Assembly: GCF_003574035.1 (NCBI RefSeq)
Contig: NZ_QWKY01000012.1
Span: 1-62,960 of the forward strand
Reading direction: 5' to 3'
DNA: 62,960 bases
DNA from: Meiothermus hypogaeus
Lineage (GTDB): Bacteria; Deinococcota; Deinococci; Deinococcales; Thermaceae
This document shows, in pieces, positions 58,912 to 62,960 of this stretch (positions are counted from its first letter, which is position 1; every line of letters starts with the position of its first letter). The notes beneath the pieces were generated by a model. That model was given only the letters and a program-made list of their open reading frames with translations, did not search any database and had not been told where the DNA came from. The translations under genes and the position numbers were made by a program.

Positions 58912-60741
58912 ATGGAATCCTACACAACTTACGACTACGACGTACTGGTAATTGGCGCGGGTGGCGCGGGTCTACGGGCTGCCATTGCGGCCATTGAAAA
59001 AGGGGCCAGGGTAGGGGTGGTTACCAAGAGCCTCTTGGGCAAGGCCCACACCGTGATGGCCGAGGGGGGCATGGCTGCCGCTATGGGCAACGTGCGCTCC
59101 GAGGATAACTGGAAGGTGCACTTCCGCGACACCCTCAAGGGCGGGGGGATGCTCAACAACTGGAAGATGGTGGAGAACTACACCAAAGAAGCGCCCGACC
59201 GGGTGCGCGAGTTGGAGCAGTGGGGCGCGGTCTTTGATCGTACCCCCGATGGCAAGATCAACCAGCGCAACTTTGGCGGGCACTCCTATCCCCGGCTGGC
59301 CCACGTGGGCGACCGTACCGGTCTCGAGCTCATTCGCACCCTGCAAGACCACGCTGTGAAAATGGGCATCAATGCCCACATGGAAACCACCATCTATCGC
59401 CTCCTGACAGAGGGTGGCGCGGTGGTGGGGGCGCTGGGCTTCAACCGCCAGACGGGCGAATTCCTGGTCTTCCGGGCCAAGGCCGTGGTGCTGGCCACTG
59501 GGGGTCTGGGGCGCATCTACCAGATCACCTCCAACTCCTGGGAGTGCACCGGCGATGGCTTCTCGCTGGCTAGCATGGTGGGCGCTGATCTAATCGATAT
59601 GGAGTTCATCCAGTTCCACCCCACCGGCATGGTCTGGCCCCCCAGTGTGATGGGCATTCTGGTCACCGAAGGAGTCCGCGGCGAGGGCGGGGTGCTCAAG
59701 AACAGCGAGGGCAAGCGCTTCATGTTCGACAACGTGCCCGAGCGCTACAAAGGCGAGTTCGCCGAAACCGAAGAGGAGGCCGAGCGCTGGCTGCAAGGCG
59801 ACCGCAACGCCCGGAGACCGCCGGAGCTCCTTACCCGTGATGTGGTGGCTAGGGCCATTCGTAAGGAAGTCAACGAAGGCCGGGGGAGTCCCCACGGGGG
59901 CGCTTACCTGGACATCGCCAGCCGCCGCCCTGCTGATTACATTAAAAAGAAGCTCCCAAGCATGTACCACCAGTTCATGAAACTGGGCAACCTGGACATC
60001 ACCAAAGAACCCATGGAGGTGGGTCCGACCTGCCACTACGTGATGGGGGGCATCCGGGTAGACCCCGATACCCAGGCCACCAACGTGCCGGGACTCTACG
60101 CTGCAGGCGAGGTGGCTGGAGGGCTACACGGTGCTAACCGCCTGGGGGGCAACTCGCTGTCCGACCTGGTGGTTTTTGGGCGTCGGGCTGGTATGGCCGC
60201 GGCCGAGTACGCAGCCAAACAGACCGGCTCTTATCAGGTAGACGAGGCTCAGGTGCGGGCCTACATTGCCGAAGCCCTGCAACCATTCAACAATCCCCAG
60301 GGCGAAAACCCCTTTGCGCTCATGAAAGAACTTCGCGCAACCATGCAGAAAAACGCAGGCATTATGCGCGAAGAAAATGAACTCAAAACACAGCTCGAGA
60401 TTCTGGCCAACCTCAAAAAGCGGGCCTGGAACACCTCGGTTTCGGGAGGCCGAGCCTACAACCCCGGCTGGCACACGGCCCTGGACATGCGCCTGATGGT
60501 CGAGATTTCCGAGGCAGTGGTACTTGCAGCCCTGGCCCGCAAGGAAAGCCGGGGTGGCCACGCACGCCTGGACTATCCCGACCCCGACCCCACTTTTGCC
60601 AAACTTAACCACATCATCCGGCGCAGCAGCGATGGAACCCTCAATGTGGTGGCTGAGCCGCTGCCGGAAATGCCCGAAGACCGGCGAAAGATAGCCGAGG
60701 CCAAAGACCTCAAAGAACTCAGCGACAAGGTAGGTGCGTGA
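58912..60741 (+). CDS. sdhA: Succinate dehydrogenase flavoprotein subunit
   Basis: 609 aa FAD-containing subunit oxidising succinate. FAD motif V-I-G-A-G-G-A-G-L-R-A-A (about 12-23), covalent-FAD region A-H-T-V-M-A-E-G-G-M (His in K-A-H-T), Q-F-H-P-T-G at the active site, and G-G-x-H-G-A-N-R-L-G-G-N-S-L. ATG 58912 has AAGGAG. The stop overlaps the sdhB GTG/ATG region. Confidence 0.96.
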   Translation: MESYTTYDYDVLVIGAGGAGLRAAIAAIEKGARVGVVTKSLLGKAHTVMAEGGMAAAMGNVRSEDNWKVHFRDTLKGGGMLNNWKMVENYTKEAPDRVRELEQWGAVFDRTPDGKINQRNFGGHSYPRLAHVGDRTGLELIRTLQDHAVKMGINAHMETTIYRLLTEGGAVVGALGFNRQTGEFLVFRAKAVVLATGGLGRIYQITSNSWECTGDGFSLASMVGADLIDMEFIQFHPTGMVWPPSVMGILVTEGVRGEGGVLKNSEGKRFMFDNVPERYKGEFAETEEEAERWLQGDRNARRPPELLTRDVVARAIRKEVNEGRGSPHGGAYLDIASRRPADYIKKKLPSMYHQFMKLGNLDITKEPMEVGPTCHYVMGGIRVDPDTQATNVPGLYAAGEVAGGLHGANRLGGNSLSDLVVFGRRAGMAAAEYAAKQTGSYQVDEAQVRAYIAEALQPFNNPQGENPFALMKELRATMQKNAGIMREENELKTQLEILANLKKRAWNTSVSGGRAYNPGWHTALDMRLMVEISEAVVLAALARKESRGGHARLDYPDPDPTFAKLNHIIRRSSDGTLNVVAEPLPEMPEDRRKIAEAKDLKELSDKVGA

Positions 60742-60743
60742 AT

Positions 60744-61514
60744 ATGTCAACCGTCACCTTCAAAGTTTTCCGAGGGGATCGAAACGGTGGTGAGCTAAAA
60801 GATTACACCGTCGAGGTACAAGAGGGCATGGTGGTGCTGGATGCCATCCACCAGATTCAGGCCGAGCAGGCTCCCGACCTGGCCTGTCGCTGGAACTGCA
60901 AAGCCGGCAAGTGCGGCTCGTGTGGGGCCGAAGTGAATGGGAAGCCCACCTTGATGTGCATGACCCGGCTGGACACCATTGATACCAGCAAGCCTGTCAC
61001 CGTGCGGCCCATGAAGACCTTCCCGGTCATCCGAGACCTGGCCACCGATGTGAAGTGGAACTACGAAGCCAATAAGAAAATCAAGCCTTTCACCCCGGCC
61101 CCTGGCACCGACTGGATCATGTTCCAGGAAGACGTGGATCGGGTACAGGAGTTCAGGAAGTGTATTGAATGTTTCTTGTGCCAGAATGTATGCCACGTAC
61201 TGCGGGAACACGACGAAAAAACCGGTTTTATCGGGCCGCGGCTGCTCGTGCGCACGGCCAGCCTGGAAATGCACCCGCTGGACGTTGAAAACCGCCTGGA
61301 CATGCTCAAAAACGAGGGCGGCATTGGTTACTGCAACATCACCAAGTGCTGCACCGAGGTCTGCCCCGAGCACATCCACATTACCGATAATGCCATTATC
61401 CCACTCAAGGAACGGGTGGTGGACGAGTACTACGACCCGGTACTGGGCTTCTTCCGGCGCCTGTTCGGCAGCAAGAAACGCGCTGAGCCCAGCGGTCAGG
61501 CGGCGGACGACTAA
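60744..61514 (+). CDS. sdhB: Succinate dehydrogenase iron-sulfur subunit
   Basis: 256 aa. [2Fe-2S] ligands lie in C-R-W-N-C-K-A-G-K-C-G-S-C and a later Cys; [4Fe-4S] in C-I-E-C-F-L-C-Q-N-V-C; the third cluster set in C-N-I-T-K-C-C-T-E-V-C-P. The spacing is that of actinobacterial/Sdh1-type SdhB. ATG 60744 is favoured; the GTG at 60738 overlaps the sdhA stop. It is followed by a strong 12-bp hairpin. Confidence 0.95.
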   Translation: MSTVTFKVFRGDRNGGELKDYTVEVQEGMVVLDAIHQIQAEQAPDLACRWNCKAGKCGSCGAEVNGKPTLMCMTRLDTIDTSKPVTVRPMKTFPVIRDLATDVKWNYEANKKIKPFTPAPGTDWIMFQEDVDRVQEFRKCIECFLCQNVCHVLREHDEKTGFIGPRLLVRTASLEMHPLDVENRLDMLKNEGGIGYCNITKCCTEVCPEHIHITDNAIIPLKERVVDEYYDPVLGFFRRLFGSKKRAEPSGQAADD

Positions 61515-61528
61515 GCGAGCTTGCTATA

Positions 61529-61564
61529 AAGCCCCTCTCCTGGATTCTGGCTGGAGAGGGGCTT
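61529..61564 (+). terminator. Hairpin after sdhB
   Basis: Perfect 12-bp stem AAGCCCCTCTCC / GGAGAGGGGCTT, 12-nt loop. It has no proper T tract (CGTATA follows), so termination efficiency is uncertain. Confidence 0.7.
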
Positions 61565-61720
61565 CGTATATTCAAACTGCAGGAGGAACAGTACCGATTT
61601 GTGTACTTTCCTCAATACCTGTTTCAAGGTAGAGTTGGCTGTATCGTGCACTGTACAGGGTTACTGCCATCGGGCATCTTGCGAACCTTTGAAATTGGTG
61701 CAAAATGATAAGAAATTTTT

Positions 61721-62800
61721 ATGCCGTCCCAGCCGATTCTCGAGGACATTGACTCCACTGCTCCCCTGCGGGCCAGGGCCTACTTTTTCATCCTGCCGGT
61801 GGTGGTGTGGGCTGCGCTTTTTGCCTGGTCGCAGCTCGATATCGCCAATGAGGAAACTTTTTACGAGAAGTATTCTTTGTTGATTATGGCCATCTGGCTG
61901 GGGTTGTGCTGGATTGGGTTGCTGATTCCCAGATGAGTCAATTTTCACACCGTCGAGCATGGGGTTTTCTGGAGCGCTGCGCTGCTGATGGTGCTCAATA
62001 TCTACTACAACCTGCTGGCTCTGAACAGCGAAGGATTGTGGAACTCCTCGCTGTGGATTGCGGTGGTGTTTGTAATGGCCTACTTCGTGTTTACGCCCCG
62101 CCAGGCCTGGCTGGTTTCGCTGGGAATTTTTTCGGCCTTTGTGTTGGTAGGTCTGCTGACCGTGGTGCCCCAGTCCTTGCAGGGAATACCCATCGACCAA
62201 AACGCGGTAGTGCAGCTTTACGTCTCGCAACTGTGTTATTTGATACTGTTCCGGCTGCTGGTGCTCTCTAAAGAACACTCCATGCAGGTGCGTCTCGAGG
62301 CCGCCAGGTTCTATTGGCTGGCCCATACAGATCCACTAACCAACATCGCCAACCGCCGCTCTATCATGGAAGCCCTGTATCGGGCCCTCGAGCACCACCA
62401 AAAAACCGGCGAACCCCTTTCACTGGTATTGCTGGATCTGGATCGCTTCAAGCAAATTAACGATAAGTACGGGCACGAAATGGGCGACAAGGTGCTAACC
62501 CACACCGCTCAGGTCTTGCAGCAGAACCTGCGCCAGAGCGACCAACTCGGACGCTGGGGCGGAGAGGAGTTTGTATTATTGCTACCCAGCACCCCCCTTC
62601 AGGAAGCCCGCAAGTTATGCGAGCGTCTCCAGACGCTACTGGCCGAGAATACCCCGGACAAACCGCACCCCGTTTCGGCCAGCTTTGGCATTGCCACAGC
62701 AGCACCGGACGACACCCCCGACTCCTTGATCTCGAGGGCCGACACAGCCATGTATATGTCCAAGCAAGCGGGGGGCAACCGGGTGGAAGTTGCAGGCTAG
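61721..62800 (+). pseudogene. Membrane-bound GGDEF diguanylate cyclase, broken by in-frame TGA
   Basis: One continuous reading frame of 359 sense codons interrupted only by TGA at 61934-61936. Before the stop are 71 codons with two membrane segments; after it come further membrane segments (about 85-180 of the joined frame) and an intact GGDEF domain (D-P-L-T-N-I-A-N-R-R, L-D-L-D-R-F-K, G-R-W-G-G-E-E-F) with an R-x-x-D inhibitory site (R-Q-S-D). The codon before the stop is AGA, and a CGA-to-TGA change would explain it. The 3' part could still be translated from ATG 61988, giving a 270-aa protein with fewer membrane segments. Confidence 0.8.
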
Positions 62801-62834
62801 GCACATAGTCTGAAAGACACGGGCGTGGATGTAA

Positions 62835-62960
62835 TACCAGATTCGGTTAGTTCGTCACCCTTTGGTGACGAACTAACCCGACCGAAGTTATCCGCGTAGC
62901 GGAGGGCGATACCGCCCCTTGGAAGTTATCCGCGTAGCGGAGGGCGATACCGCCCCTTGG
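62835..62960 (-). mobile_element. MITE-like modular repeat, copy 5 (truncated by window end)
   Basis: It begins with TACCAGATTC, then the long terminal hairpin (15-bp stem GGTTAGTTCGTCACC, loop CTTT) and two complete 38-bp units (62885-62922, 62923-62960). The window ends exactly at a unit boundary. Confidence 0.8.

Overview
The window looks like chromosomal DNA of a Meiothermus species, close to M. ruber or M. taiwanensis (Deinococcota, Thermales). The evidence is high G+C content, a Thermus-type pilMNO-pilW-pilQ operon, a Thermus-type homoisocitrate dehydrogenase, a long CTC-type ribosomal protein L25, a two-OB-fold SSB, and a LonC protease. Counted from its best start, the LonC Ser and Lys fall at residues 582 and 625, which are, as I recall, the catalytic positions reported for M. 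taiwanensis LonC. Many genes have a -10 hexamer (TANNNT-like) only 5-9 nt upstream of the start codon, the leaderless-mRNA arrangement typical of this phylum.

Layout. 0.3-4.5 kb: a cupin protein and a minus-strand group holding glgC, a SagB-type nitroreductase, a GGCT-like protein and glgA. 4.7-12.5 kb: LonC, an S41-like protease lacking its Lys, an aldo/keto reductase, a 2-phosphoglycerate kinase with three ATP-cones, tRNA-Cys and tRNA-Val, a sigma-region-4-like protein and a small beta-rich protein. 12.7-16 kb: a 29-codon exported peptide gene with its own promoter and terminator, an HD-GYP protein, DUF5317, and homoisocitrate dehydrogenase. 16.2-21.2 kb: type IV pilus/competence operon. 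21.8-24.7 kb: aroC-aroK-aroB. 25-29.3 kb: NDH-2, thiP and thiB, the last under a TPP riboswitch. 29.3-36.4 kb: ispD-ispE, uppP, ubiX, an AGCS symporter, a DUF4388 protein, a hydrolase and a YlmH-like protein. 36.7-45.1 kb: an ABC exporter, lpxB-like, lpxA, fabZ, a Gfo/Idh dehydrogenase, lpxC, lpxD and mreB, all on the minus strand. 45.4-50.3 kb: mobA and pstSCAB behind a Pho-box-like repeat. 50.3-53.8 kb: pth, rplY, then a low-density stretch with a small ORF, an extra SSB and a hairpin-rich non-coding segment. 53.8-57.9 kb: aceB and a divergent iclR, a cyanophycinase, speD. 58.1-61.5 kb: sdhCAB. 61.7-62.8 kb: a diguanylate cyclase gene broken by an in-frame TGA.

Functionally the window is mostly housekeeping: glycogen synthesis, aromatic amino acids, isoprenoid precursors, undecaprenyl phosphate recycling, phosphate uptake, glyoxylate shunt and succinate oxidation. 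The less ordinary parts are (1) a modular, hairpin-rich MITE-like element present in five copies, with both window ends lying inside copies; (2) intergenic arrays of 7-bp repeats; (3) a near-complete early lipid A gene set in a lineage usually described as lacking LPS; (4) a 29-aa signal-peptide-like precursor predicted to release the pentapeptide DTQWK; and (5) a roughly 350-bp multi-hairpin segment resembling the end of an IS200/IS605-related element or an omega-RNA-like RNA.
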